Shown here piece after piece: positions 25,805 through 33,790 of a stretch of DNA of 64,000 nt (its first letter is position 1; every line of letters begins with the position of its first letter). The position numbers were made by a program, and so were the translations under genes. The DNA lies in the NCBI RefSeq assembly GCF_014203355.1, contig NZ_JACHIR010000003.1, forward strand, positions 310,001-374,000, in the 5' to 3' direction. The notes beneath the pieces are model-generated. The model was not told the DNA's origin and made no database searches. It worked only from the letters and a program-made list of their open reading frames with translations. The DNA is from Kutzneria kofuensis. GTDB lineage: Bacteria; Actinomycetota; Actinomycetes; Mycobacteriales; Pseudonocardiaceae.

Positions 25805-28129
25805 ATGGGGACAACCGTGGCCAGGATGTGGGCGATGCTGCTCGCCGCCGTGACGGCCGTCACGCTGGCGGGACCGACCACCGCCGATGCGGCGACCACC
25901 ATCACGATCGACGGCACACACGGGGGCCGAACCTTCGACGGCATCGGCGCGATCAGCGGTGGCGGCGGCAACTCGAGGCTGTTGATCGACTACCCCGAGC
26001 CGCAGCGCGGCCAGGTGCTGGACTACCTGTTCAAGCCGGGCTACGGCGCGGACCTGCAGGTGCTGAAGCTGGAGATCGGCGGCGACGCCAACTCCACGGA
26101 CGGCTCCGAGCCGAGCATCGAGCACACCAAAGGCGCGGTGAACTGCGACGGCGGCTACGAGTGGTGGCTCGCCGAGCAGGCCAAGGCCCGAAACCCGAAC
26201 ATCGAGCTGTACGGACTCGCCTGGGCGGCCCCGGGCTGGATCGGCGGCGGCAACTTCTGGTCTCAGGACATGGTCGACTACCTGATGACCTGGCTGGGCT
26301 GCGCCAAGCAGCACGGCCTGGCGATCAGCTTCCTCGGCGGCTGGAACGAGCGCGGCTACGACAAGGGCTGGTACGAGAACCTGCACAACACCCTGGCCGC
26401 GAAGGGCTACGGCGGCGTCAAGGTGGTCGGCGCGGACTCCGGCTGGGAGATCGCCGACGACATGGTGTCGGACCCGACCTTCGCCAGGTCGGTGGACATC
26501 GTCGGCGCGCACTACCCGTGCCGCGGCGGCGACGGCGGCGACGCGATCTCGTGCGGCACGACGTCGAACGCCCTGGCCACGGGCAAGCAGCTGTGGGCCA
26601 GTGAGAACGGGTCGCAGGACATCAACACCGGCACCGCCGCCCTGATCCGGTCCATCACCCGCGGCTACATCGACGCGAAGATGACCGCCTACCTGAACTG
26701 GCCGCTGCTCGCCGCGATCTACCCCAACTTGCCGTACAGCACGGTCGGCCTCGCGGTCGCGGCGTCGCCATGGTCGGGCGCGTACCGCACCGGCAAGAGC
26801 ACGTGGGCGACCGCGCAGGTCACGCAGTTCACCAAGCCGGGCTGGCGCTTCATCGACTCCGCCAGCGGCTACCTCGGCACCAGCGGCAGCTACGTCACCC
26901 TGACCGACGGCCACGACTACAGCACGATCATCGAGACGTCCACGGCCACCGCCGCCCAGCAGGCGAGCTTCACGATCACCGGCGGCCTCAAGACGAGCAC
27001 CGCGCACGTCTGGACGACCAGCCTCGGCAGCGGCCCCGACTTCCAGCACAGCGCCGACGTGAACGGCACCGCCTACTCGCTCACCCTGCAGCCGAACACG
27101 ATCTACACCATCTCCACGACAACGGGCCAGGGCAAGGGCACTGCGGCCAGCCCGGCCGAGCACGGCCTGGCTTTGCCGTACCAGGACAACTTCGACGGCT
27201 ATGCCAACGGCACGGAAGCCAAGTACCTGTCGGACATGCAGGGTTCGTACGAGGTCCAGCCGTGCACCGGTCGTAGCGGCAAGTGCCTGACCCAGATGGC
27301 GCCGGTCCGGCCGATCGAGTGGCAGGACGACTCCGACGCGTTCACCCTGATCGGCGACCAGGACTGGGGCAACTACACGGTTTCCGCCGATGTCCGGCTG
27401 GCCGGCGCCGGAACCGTGGAGCTGATGGGCCGTGCCAACGCCCAAGCCCGCCCGCAGTCCCACCAGGACGCCTACTACTTCCGCGTGAGCAACACCGGCG
27501 CGTGGTCGATCGCCTCCGGCGACACCACCGGCACGCTCACCACGCTGGCCAGCGGTACCACCACCGCCCTCGGCACGAACACCTGGCACACCCTCGCCGT
27601 CACCTTCCAGGGCTCGACGATCACCGGGTCGGTCGACGGCCACCAGGCCGGCTCGGCCACCGACGGCCGGTGGACCAACGGCCAGGCCGGTGTCGGCATC
27701 GTCGGCTACGCCACCGACCAGTTCGACAACCTGGCGATCACCCCCGGCACCGGCTCGCCGGCCCGATCCGGGCCGATCACGTCCGGAATCATGGGCAAGT
27801 GCGCCCAGGCCGGCGCCCAGGTCGTGATCTCCGACTGCGACGGCTCGGCCGCGCAGACGTGGACCGTCCGCAATGGAACGCTCGTGAACTCCGGGCAGTG
27901 CATGGACGTCACCGGCCAAGGCACCGCGAACGGCACGCTCGTCGAGCTGTGGGAGTGCAACGGCGGCAGCAACCAGCAGTGGACGCAGGCGTCGGACGGC
28001 AGCCTGCGCAGCGCGCAGTCCGGGAAGTGCCTGGACGATCCGGGATTCTCCACGACCAACGGCACCCAGCTGGAGATCTGGGACTGCAACGGCGGTTCGA
28101 ACCAGCGGTGGCAGTTGCCGGCGGCTTGA
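25805..28129 (+). CDS. Secreted GH59 galactocerebrosidase homologue with ricin-B lectin domain
   Basis: 774 residues. After a signal peptide (ending about TTADA, residue 29) the protein follows human GALC throughout: RTFDGIGAISGGGGNSRLL, IDYPEPQRGQVLDYLFKPGY, LKLEIGGDANSTDGSEPS. The acid/base is E182 (GGWNERGYD) and the nucleophile E267 (LWASENGS). The C-terminal GALC beta domain has NYTVSADVRLAG and QFDNLAITPG (to about 645). A ricin-B/CBM13 trefoil then ends the protein with repeated W-x-C-NGGSNQ-W units. GH59 enzymes remove beta-galactose from galactosyl lipids; the bacterial substrate is unknown. The ATG at 25805 has AGGA upstream. Confidence 0.92.
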   Translation: MGTTVARMWAMLLAAVTAVTLAGPTTADAATTITIDGTHGGRTFDGIGAISGGGGNSRLLIDYPEPQRGQVLDYLFKPGYGADLQVLKLEIGGDANSTDGSEPSIEHTKGAVNCDGGYEWWLAEQAKARNPNIELYGLAWAAPGWIGGGNFWSQDMVDYLMTWLGCAKQHGLAISFLGGWNERGYDKGWYENLHNTLAAKGYGGVKVVGADSGWEIADDMVSDPTFARSVDIVGAHYPCRGGDGGDAISCGTTSNALATGKQLWASENGSQDINTGTAALIRSITRGYIDAKMTAYLNWPLLAAIYPNLPYSTVGLAVAASPWSGAYRTGKSTWATAQVTQFTKPGWRFIDSASGYLGTSGSYVTLTDGHDYSTIIETSTATAAQQASFTITGGLKTSTAHVWTTSLGSGPDFQHSADVNGTAYSLTLQPNTIYTISTTTGQGKGTAASPAEHGLALPYQDNFDGYANGTEAKYLSDMQGSYEVQPCTGRSGKCLTQMAPVRPIEWQDDSDAFTLIGDQDWGNYTVSADVRLAGAGTVELMGRANAQARPQSHQDAYYFRVSNTGAWSIASGDTTGTLTTLASGTTTALGTNTWHTLAVTFQGSTITGSVDGHQAGSATDGRWTNGQAGVGIVGYATDQFDNLAITPGTGSPARSGPITSGIMGKCAQAGAQVVISDCDGSAAQTWTVRNGTLVNSGQCMDVTGQGTANGTLVELWECNGGSNQQWTQASDGSLRSAQSGKCLDDPGFSTTNGTQLEIWDCNGGSNQRWQLPAA

Positions 28130-28130
28130 C

Positions 28131-28146
28131 CGGGCGAAACGGCCCG
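28131..28146 (+). terminator. Short hairpin after the GH59 gene
   Basis: CGGGC and GCCCG pair around GAAACG directly after the stop. It is short, with no U-tract, so it may be only a weak or attenuating terminator before the next gene. Confidence 0.3.
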
Positions 28147-28186
28147 CTCCAACGGACTATAGATCAGGCTGATCAAAGGGGGCACA

Positions 28187-30700
28187 GTGGAACACATGTC
28201 ACGACGCTCGGTGCTGAGACTCGCAGGCATGATGGCGGCGGCCGGCGCGCTGCCGATGATGACGGCGCCGGGTGCCGCGGACGCGGCGCCGGCCGGCACC
28301 TTCACACCACTGCGCCCGCCGGCGACGCCGCTGGCGGTACGGTCGCCGTACCTGTCGGCGTGGCACGCCGCCGACAACCTGCCCGGGGCTTGGTCGAGTT
28401 TCTGGAACGGCCGCACCACCGCGATCTGCGGCATCGTTCGCGTGGACGGGACATCGTACGTGTTCGCGGGCGCGCCGTCGCAACCGGCGATGCCGCAGCT
28501 GACGCAGACGTCGTTGCAGGTCACCGCAACCCGGTCGATCTACACGCTGACCGGCGGCGGCGTCACGCTGACGGTCACGTTCTTCTCCCCGGTCGACCCG
28601 GAGAACGTGCAGCGGCAGTGTGTTCCGCTCAGCTACGTCACGGTCGGCGTCGCCAGTGCCGACGGCAACCCGCACCGGGTGAGCGTGTATCTGGACATCT
28701 CCGCCGAGTGGGCCCACGGCGACAACAACCAGCTGGTGACCTGGCGTGAGCAGCAGACGGGTTCGACGACCGCGCTGACGTTCACGCCGGCCTCGCCCAG
28801 CCCGCTGGCCGAGAACAACGACCAGGCGTCGTGGGGAACGGTCGTGCTGGCCGGCGTGAACCGCAGCGGCCTGACGTGGCAGATCGGCCAGGACACCGTC
28901 GTGCGCGGCAACGCCGCCGCCACCGGCGCGCTGCCCGGCACGATCGACACGGACATGCCACGCCAGATCTCCAATCGCTGGCCGGTGCTCGGCCTGAACG
29001 CCGACCTCGGCTCCGTCGGGTCGAGCACGGCCGAGTTCACCGCCGTGCTCGGCCACATCCGCACGCCGGTCGTGAGCTACCTGACCAACTCGCTGAGTCC
29101 ATGGTGGACTCACTACTGGTCGACCTGGCAGTCCATGATGGACTGGTTCGTCGCCGACCGGTCCGCCGCGCTGTCCCGAGCGGTCGCGCTGGACGCGCAG
29201 CTCAACCAGGACGCCACCGCCGCCGCCGGGCCCAAGTACGCCGCGATCTGCGCGCTGGCCGTTCGGCAGGCCATGGGCGCCACGGAACTGGTGGACCGCA
29301 ACGGATCCCCGTGGGCGATGCTGAAGGAGATCTCGTCCAACGGCAACATGTGCACGGTCGACGTGATCTATCCGGCGTTTCCGGGCTACCTGTACCTCGG
29401 CCCGGCCTACCTGCGGCTGCTGCTGGAGCCGCTGTTCGACTACGCCGAGCACGGCGGCTGGCCGAAGGTGTTCGCCGAGCACGACCTCGGCACACACTAC
29501 CCGAACGCCACCGGGCACAACGACGGCGAAGAGGAGGACATGCCGGTCGAGGAGTCGGCCAACATGCTGATCATGTCCGCCGCGCTGACCCAGCACCTGC
29601 CGGCGGCCGACGCGCGGTCCTTCGCGCAGGCGCACTACGCCATCCTCAAGCAGTGGGCCGACTATCTCGTCGACAACACCCTGGATCCCGGCTACCAGAA
29701 CCAGACCGACGACTTCACCGGCTTCATCGCGCACAGCGCCAACCTCGCGCTCAAGGGCATCGTCGGCGTCGGCGCGATGAGCCTGATCGCGCGGTTCCTC
29801 GGCAACGCCGTCGAGGCCGACCACTACCTGTCGGTGGCGCGGTCGTACATCAGCCAGTGGTTCGACCTCGCCCAGGACCCGTCCGGCACGCACCTGAAGA
29901 TGGCGTACGACCAGAACAACACCTGGAGCCTCAAGTACAACGGGTATCCCGACGAGCTGCTGGGGCTGGACCTGGTGCCGGAGGCCGTGCACGCCCAGGA
30001 GGCCAGCTGGTACCAGGCCAACGCCGGCGCGTACGGCGTGCTGCTGGATCCGCGCAACGACTACACCAAGGCCGACTGGGAGATCTGGACCGCCGCGTGG
30101 CTGGCGGACCGCCCGGCGCGGGACACGCTGATCAACGGCGTGTTCAACTTCGCCAACTCCACCAGCGGTCGGGTGCCCGTGTCCGACTGGTACCGGGTCG
30201 CCAACGGCACCGTCGTGACCTTCGCCGCGCGTCCGGTCGTCGGCGGCTTCCTCGCGCTGCTGCCGCAGCGACAAACCGGTGTGACGCAATGGGTTCGTAT
30301 TCAGAACAAGCACAGCGGCAAGCTGCTGGCCGTGCAGGACCAGTCCACCGCCAACAGCGCCGAGGTCACCCAGTACTCGGACAACGGCACGCCCGACCAC
30401 CTGTGGGCGATCGTCCCCGACGGCCCCGGCGTCGTGCGGATCGTCAACCGCCACAGCGGCAAGGTGCTCGCCGTGCACGTCCAGTCCACCGACGACGGCG
30501 CCCATGTGCAGCAGTACGTCGACAACGGCACCCCCGACCACCTGTGGCGCATCGTCGACGCCGGCGACGGCTGGTCGAAGATCGTCAACGTGCACAGCGG
30601 CAAGGTGCTGGCCGTGCAGGACCAGTCCACCGCCGACTCCGCCCAGGTCACCCAGTGGTCCGACAACGGCACCGAGGACCACCTCTGGCGCCTCCTCTGA
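28187..30700 (+). CDS. Tat-exported glutaminase A-like (DUF4964/DUF4965/DUF1793) protein with lectin domain
   Basis: 837 residues. The Tat signal has SRRSVLRLAG near the N-terminus and ends about GAADAAPA. The body follows the fungal GtaA-like DUF4964-DUF5127-DUF4965-DUF1793 order: SPYLSAWHAADNLPGAW early, then WAHGDNNQLVTW, an alpha/alpha barrel with LGTHYPNATGHNDGEEEDMP, and DWEIWTAAWLADRP. The last about 135 residues are three repeats of a ricin-like trefoil (HSGKVLAVQDQST). The family is named for glutaminases, but many bacterial members are probably glycosidases. GTG at 28187 has AAAGGGGG upstream; the ATG at 28196 is an alternative. Confidence 0.85.
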   Translation: MEHMSRRSVLRLAGMMAAAGALPMMTAPGAADAAPAGTFTPLRPPATPLAVRSPYLSAWHAADNLPGAWSSFWNGRTTAICGIVRVDGTSYVFAGAPSQPAMPQLTQTSLQVTATRSIYTLTGGGVTLTVTFFSPVDPENVQRQCVPLSYVTVGVASADGNPHRVSVYLDISAEWAHGDNNQLVTWREQQTGSTTALTFTPASPSPLAENNDQASWGTVVLAGVNRSGLTWQIGQDTVVRGNAAATGALPGTIDTDMPRQISNRWPVLGLNADLGSVGSSTAEFTAVLGHIRTPVVSYLTNSLSPWWTHYWSTWQSMMDWFVADRSAALSRAVALDAQLNQDATAAAGPKYAAICALAVRQAMGATELVDRNGSPWAMLKEISSNGNMCTVDVIYPAFPGYLYLGPAYLRLLLEPLFDYAEHGGWPKVFAEHDLGTHYPNATGHNDGEEEDMPVEESANMLIMSAALTQHLPAADARSFAQAHYAILKQWADYLVDNTLDPGYQNQTDDFTGFIAHSANLALKGIVGVGAMSLIARFLGNAVEADHYLSVARSYISQWFDLAQDPSGTHLKMAYDQNNTWSLKYNGYPDELLGLDLVPEAVHAQEASWYQANAGAYGVLLDPRNDYTKADWEIWTAAWLADRPARDTLINGVFNFANSTSGRVPVSDWYRVANGTVVTFAARPVVGGFLALLPQRQTGVTQWVRIQNKHSGKLLAVQDQSTANSAEVTQYSDNGTPDHLWAIVPDGPGVVRIVNRHSGKVLAVHVQSTDDGAHVQQYVDNGTPDHLWRIVDAGDGWSKIVNVHSGKVLAVQDQSTADSAQVTQWSDNGTEDHLWRLL
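30284..30698 (+). repeat. Three in-frame repeats of the lectin trefoil
   Basis: Three units of roughly 135-141 bases encode VRIQNKHSGKLLAVQDQST, VRIVNRHSGKVLAVHVQST and SKIVNVHSGKVLAVQDQST, each ending with a D-N-G-T-x-D-H-L-W block. The DNA of units 1 and 3 is close enough to suggest recent internal duplication. Confidence 0.7.
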
Positions 30701-30734
30701 CCCCCGCGAGTCCCGCTCTCAGACACACCGAATG
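30701..30734 (+). repeat. Palindromic-repeat arm, copy 1
   Basis: A sequence starting CCCCCGCGAGTCCCGCTCTC follows the stop codon directly and ends CACACCGAATG. The same block recurs at 32870-32903 with one base changed, and in part at 32918-32947. Confidence 0.75.
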
Positions 30735-30743
30735 GAGGTTTCG

Positions 30744-30772
30744 GGCAGCCGTGACACGGGTTCACGGCTGCC
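30744..30772 (+). terminator. Bidirectional terminator hairpin
   Basis: GGCAGCCGTGA (30744-30754) pairs perfectly with TCACGGCTGCC (30762-30772) over a 7-base loop. It lies between two convergent secreted-protein genes. Confidence 0.65.
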
Positions 30773-30784
30773 GGAGGGCCTTGA

Positions 30785-31609
30785 TCAGGTGGTGATCGTC
30801 CTCAGGATCCAGGCGAGGTGGGCCGGCACGCTCGTGTAGAAGTTCGGAGCCGTGCCCGGCTCGGTCTGCGGGAACTTGTCGCCGACGGCGGGGCCATGGC
30901 TGCACACGCCGAGGAGCAGCCACTGGCCGCCCGCCTTCGCCAGCACGGGACCGCCGGAGTCGCCCGCGGCCGCGTTGGCGTGTCGCGAGACGCTGCCGAC
31001 ACAGGGTTCGTACCACGGGTTCTGCTTGGTCGGGATCGCCGAGTCCATGCACTGCTCCGGCGACAGGATCTCGGTGTCCAACTGCTGGAGCATCTTCGGT
31101 GCGGTGTACGTCGTGCAGCCGGCGTCAGCACACATCTTGCCCCAGCCGATTGCCCGGACCGGCTGCGGCTGCGTGGACAGTCCGAAGTGGACGGGCCGCT
31201 CCGGCACCGGCGTGTTCAGCTTCACCAGGGCCATGTCGGCCTCGTACCGGTCGGTGCCGTCCTCGGGCCAGCTGCCGTAACCGGGATTGGTGACGATCTT
31301 CGTCACGCTCCGCAGGTCGCCGCCGGTGCTGTTGTCGGCCGAGCCGATCCGAACCTGGTACAGCTCCGGGTGTTCCTCGGCGCCGTGGACGCAGTGCCCG
31401 GCCGTGATCACCCACTGCGGGGCGATCAGGGAGGCGCCGCACCACTGCCCGAACGGGGAGCCCGGCGGGAACTTCGTCTGCAGCGACGCCATGAACGGAT
31501 AGGCTCGGTCGGCCGGTCGGCCGCCGATGATCGCCTCCGCCGGCGGGGCAGCGCTCAGGCCGATGAGCAGGGTGACCGTCAACAGCGCGATCATGCGCAG
31601 GGTTCGCAT
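30785..31609 (-). CDS. Secreted trypsin-like S1 protease
   Basis: 274 residues. The signal peptide (MRTLRMIALLTVTLLIGLSA) is followed by a short pro-segment and mature start IIGGRPADRAYPFMASL. Catalytic residues: His in WVITAGHCVHG, Asp in RYEADMALVKL, Ser in AAAGDSGGPVL. Cys pairs are at the usual trypsin positions. It is a second secreted S1 protease, distinct from the one at 22-23 kb. On its coding strand the promoter region holds CGGCGAC and GTCGCCG arms around a CCTAGC -10-like hexamer (31612-31631). Confidence 0.92.
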   Translation of the reverse strand: MRTLRMIALLTVTLLIGLSAAPPAEAIIGGRPADRAYPFMASLQTKFPPGSPFGQWCGASLIAPQWVITAGHCVHGAEEHPELYQVRIGSADNSTGGDLRSVTKIVTNPGYGSWPEDGTDRYEADMALVKLNTPVPERPVHFGLSTQPQPVRAIGWGKMCADAGCTTYTAPKMLQQLDTEILSPEQCMDSAIPTKQNPWYEPCVGSVSRHANAAAGDSGGPVLAKAGGQWLLLGVCSHGPAVGDKFPQTEPGTAPNFYTSVPAHLAWILRTITT

Positions 31610-31647
31610 GCCGGCGACGCTAGGGTCGCCGACATTTCACCGGCGTA

Positions 31648-31959
31648 TCACCGGGCGAGCGCCGCCAGCACCGCGTCGAGCAGACCGGGAAAGCGGGCGT
31701 TGAGGTCTTCGGTGCGCAGCCGCACCACCCGGTTGCGCCCCTCCATGGTCGTCAGCGTGACGCCGGCCTCGCGCAGGACCCGGTAGTGGTGGGAGATCGT
31801 CGACTTGTGCAGGTCCAGGTCGGTGCCGGCGTGGTTGCAGATCTCGCCGTCGGTCGAGGCCAGCATCGCGACGATGGCCAGCCGCGCCGGGTCGGACAGC
31901 GCGTGCATGACCGCGGCCAGGCTGATGTCGGCCGCGGCCGGGTGGAACGAGGTACGCAC
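31648..31959 (-). CDS. ArsR-like winged-helix repressor
   Basis: 103 residues from the GTG at 31959. The HTH reads VMHALSDPARLAIVAMLAS, then LHKSTISHHYRVLREAGVTL and the wing RNRVVRLRTEDLNARFPG. It lacks an obvious metal-binding Cys motif, like many ArsR-type repressors of oxidoreductases. It is divergent from the imine-reductase-like gene. A 28-base inverted repeat between them is the likely operator. A longer in-frame start at 32004 would place the operator inside the gene and is less likely. Confidence 0.88.
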   Translation of the reverse strand: MRTSFHPAAADISLAAVMHALSDPARLAIVAMLASTDGEICNHAGTDLDLHKSTISHHYRVLREAGVTLTTMEGRNRVVRLRTEDLNARFPGLLDAVLAALAR

Positions 31960-31986
31960 GAAACCGACGCTAGCAGACCGTTTTAT

Positions 31987-32014
31987 GGTTTGATGGTCTT
32001 GCAACCGTCAAACC
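31987..32014. promoter_or_regulatory. Inverted-repeat operator between arsR-like and imine reductase genes
   Basis: GGTTTGATGGT and ACCGTCAAACC face each other with 6 bases between; the arms match at 10 of 11 positions. It lies 13 bases before the IRED start and 28 before the repressor start. Confidence 0.65.
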
Positions 32015-32026
32015 AGGGGGAGTGAC

Positions 32027-32905
32027 ATGACCAGCGTGACCGTGCTCGGCCTCGGACCCATGGGCCAGGCTTTGACCAGCGCATTTGTCGCCGCCGGCCA
32101 TCAGACGACGGCTTGGAGCCGCAGTCCGGGCACGCCGGCTCCGGTTGGCGCCGCCCGAGCCACTTCGGCGACCGAGGCCATCGAGGCCGGCGAGTTGACC
32201 GTCGTGTGCGTACGCGGGGAGGCGGCCGTGGCGGCGGTGCTCGACCCCATCGACGACCTCGCCGGCCGCGCCGTGATCAACCTGACCTCGGGTTCGCCGG
32301 TCCAGGCCCGAGCCCGCGCAGCCTGGGCCGCCGAGCGGAAGGTCGACTATCTCGCCGGCGCGATCATGACGCCCACGCCGAGCATCGGCACGCCCGCCGC
32401 GCTGACGCTCTACAGCGGTCCGGAGTCCCTCCACCGCCGCTGGGCCGACACCCTCGCCGCCCTCGGCGGCACCGCGCGCTACCTCGGCGCGGACCCCGGC
32501 CGCGCCGCCGCCTTCGACGTCTCGCTGCTGGACATGTTCTGGCAGTCCGTCTCCGGCATCGTCCACGGCCTCGCTCTGGCCCGGGCCGAGGGCATCTCCG
32601 GCTCGGATCTCGTTCCGTTCGGCCGAACCATGGCCGGCCTGCTGCCCGACATGGTCACCCGCTTCGCCGGCCAACTCGACCGGGGCGAGTTCCCCGGCAC
32701 CCGCTCCACCATCGCCTCCGCCGAGCCCGGCCTCGCGCACATCGCCGAGACCGCCGAGTACCACAACATCGATGCCTCGTCCCTGCACGCCGGCCTGACC
32801 CTGATCCGGCGTGCCATCGCCGCCGGCCACGCCACCGACGGCCTGGCCCGCCTGGCCGACGTCCTGAACCCCCGCGAGTCCCGCTCTCAGGCACACCGAA
32901 TGTAG
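32027..32905 (+). CDS. Imine reductase-like NADPH-dependent oxidoreductase
   Basis: 292 residues. Rossmann domain VTVLGLGPMGQALTSAF; the inter-domain region and C-terminal helices read DPGRAAAFDVSLLDMFWQSV, VHGLALARAEG and RTMAGLLPDMVTRFAGQLD. This fits the imine reductase (IRED) branch of the beta-hydroxyacid dehydrogenase superfamily rather than 6-phosphogluconate dehydrogenase. It probably reduces a cyclic imine; the natural substrate is unknown. The ATG has AGGGGGAG upstream. The last 12 residues (NPRESRSQAHRM) are encoded by a dispersed palindromic repeat, so the original C-terminus has been replaced or extended. Confidence 0.87.
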   Translation: MTSVTVLGLGPMGQALTSAFVAAGHQTTAWSRSPGTPAPVGAARATSATEAIEAGELTVVCVRGEAAVAAVLDPIDDLAGRAVINLTSGSPVQARARAAWAAERKVDYLAGAIMTPTPSIGTPAALTLYSGPESLHRRWADTLAALGGTARYLGADPGRAAAFDVSLLDMFWQSVSGIVHGLALARAEGISGSDLVPFGRTMAGLLPDMVTRFAGQLDRGEFPGTRSTIASAEPGLAHIAETAEYHNIDASSLHAGLTLIRRAIAAGHATDGLARLADVLNPRESRSQAHRM

Positions 32906-33003
32906 GTTCCCGGCACCCCGCGAGTCCCGCCCAGCGTCACACCGAAACGACGAATCCGTTTCACGCATTCGGTGTGACGGTAAGCGGGACTCGCGGGGGC
33001 TCG
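32868..33003 (+). repeat. Cluster of palindromic repeat arms (copies 2 and 3 plus inverted copy)
   Basis: Copy 2 starts at 32870 inside the IRED gene. Copy 3 (CCCCGCGAGTCCCGC at about 32918, then TCACACCGAA) is followed by an inverted copy (TTCGGTGTGA, then GCGGGACTCGCGGGG, to about 32999). Copies 3 and inverted form a long hairpin with 10-bp and 15-bp stem segments. It resembles a REP/BIME-type extragenic repeat. Confidence 0.8.
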
Positions 33004-33117
33004 ACCGGTCGCTGCTGCCGGCGAAAACTCGTCGAGAAGAAGTCGCGCCCGGTTGTCGAGAACGTGTCGGCGGCTCCGTCCCAGGGGCGACAGACAACGA
33101 CAACCGGAGGAGCCGTC

Positions 33118-33615
33118 ATGCAGCCGAACGAGGTCGCCGAGATCCTGAACCGCCCGCTGAGCCGGGAACTGCTGGCTCGGGACCTGTGCCGGCTGGCCTA
33201 CGTGGCCAAGGACGGCACGCCTCGCACGATCCCGATCGCCTTCACCTGGAACGGCTCGGAGATCGTCCTGTGCACGACCAAGAACGCGCCCAAGTTGCAC
33301 GCCCTGCGCCACAACCCGGCGGTGGCGCTGACCATCGACACCGAGGTCCACCCGCCGAAGATCCTGCTCATCCGCGGTCGGGTCGAGTTGGACGTCGTCG
33401 ACGGCATCCCCGAGGAGTACCTGCAGATGAACGGCTCCTACGAGATGACGCCCGAGCAGCGGGTCGAGTGGGAGGCCGAGGTCCGGTCGCTCTACGACGG
33501 CATGGTGCGCATCGTCGTGACGCCGACCTGGGCCAAGCTGATCGACTTCGAGACGACCCTGCCCTCGGCGGTCGAGGAGCTGGTCAAGCGGCGAGCCGAA
33601 CGTCAGAGTGCTTAA
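33118..33615 (+). CDS. PPOX-family flavin-binding protein
   Basis: 165 residues, pyridoxamine 5'-phosphate oxidase-like split barrel: LSRELLARDLCRLAYVAKDG, TPRTIPIAFTWNGSEIVLCT, then PAVALTIDTEVHPPKILLIR. Usually a dimer binding FMN or F420; the substrate is unknown. The ATG has GGAGGAG upstream. It follows the palindromic repeat cluster and is probably transcribed alone. Confidence 0.87.
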   Translation: MQPNEVAEILNRPLSRELLARDLCRLAYVAKDGTPRTIPIAFTWNGSEIVLCTTKNAPKLHALRHNPAVALTIDTEVHPPKILLIRGRVELDVVDGIPEEYLQMNGSYEMTPEQRVEWEAEVRSLYDGMVRIVVTPTWAKLIDFETTLPSAVEELVKRRAERQSA

Positions 33616-33738
33616 GTAACTATGACTTCAGTGACGAGTGAAATCAAATCTGGCGGACTCGAACTACCACGGCCTGACAACGCATGCCGAGTAGCCGCTG
33701 CCCACTCATCCCGCGTCCGCGATCGATGGGCGGGCGTG

Positions 33739-33769
33739 AACTCGCGAGTTTCGCAGGCATCTTTACTAT
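33739..33769 (+). promoter_or_regulatory. Promoter with palindrome for the STAND regulator
   Basis: The perfect palindrome AACTCGCGAGTT (33739-33750) covers the expected -35 region; TACTAT (33764-33769) is a good -10. Transcription would start about 33776, exactly at an in-frame GTG, suggesting a leaderless start. The rest of 33616-33738 shows no gene. Confidence 0.5.
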
Positions 33770-33790
33770 GTGTCGGTGCACGGGGGCCGG

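Noticed and set aside
25703-27919. 738-codon frame antisense to the GH59 gene
   Set aside because: The + strand aligns with GALC throughout; the antisense frame has no motif.
28199-30682. 827-codon open frame antisense to the glutaminase-like gene
   Set aside because: Low-complexity translation, no recognisable domain, no ribosome site; the + strand has Tat signal, DUF4965-type and lectin motifs.
30284-30698. Possible CRISPR array from the repeated units
   Set aside because: The repeats are about 140 bases, in frame, and encode lectin trefoil units; there are no short spacers.
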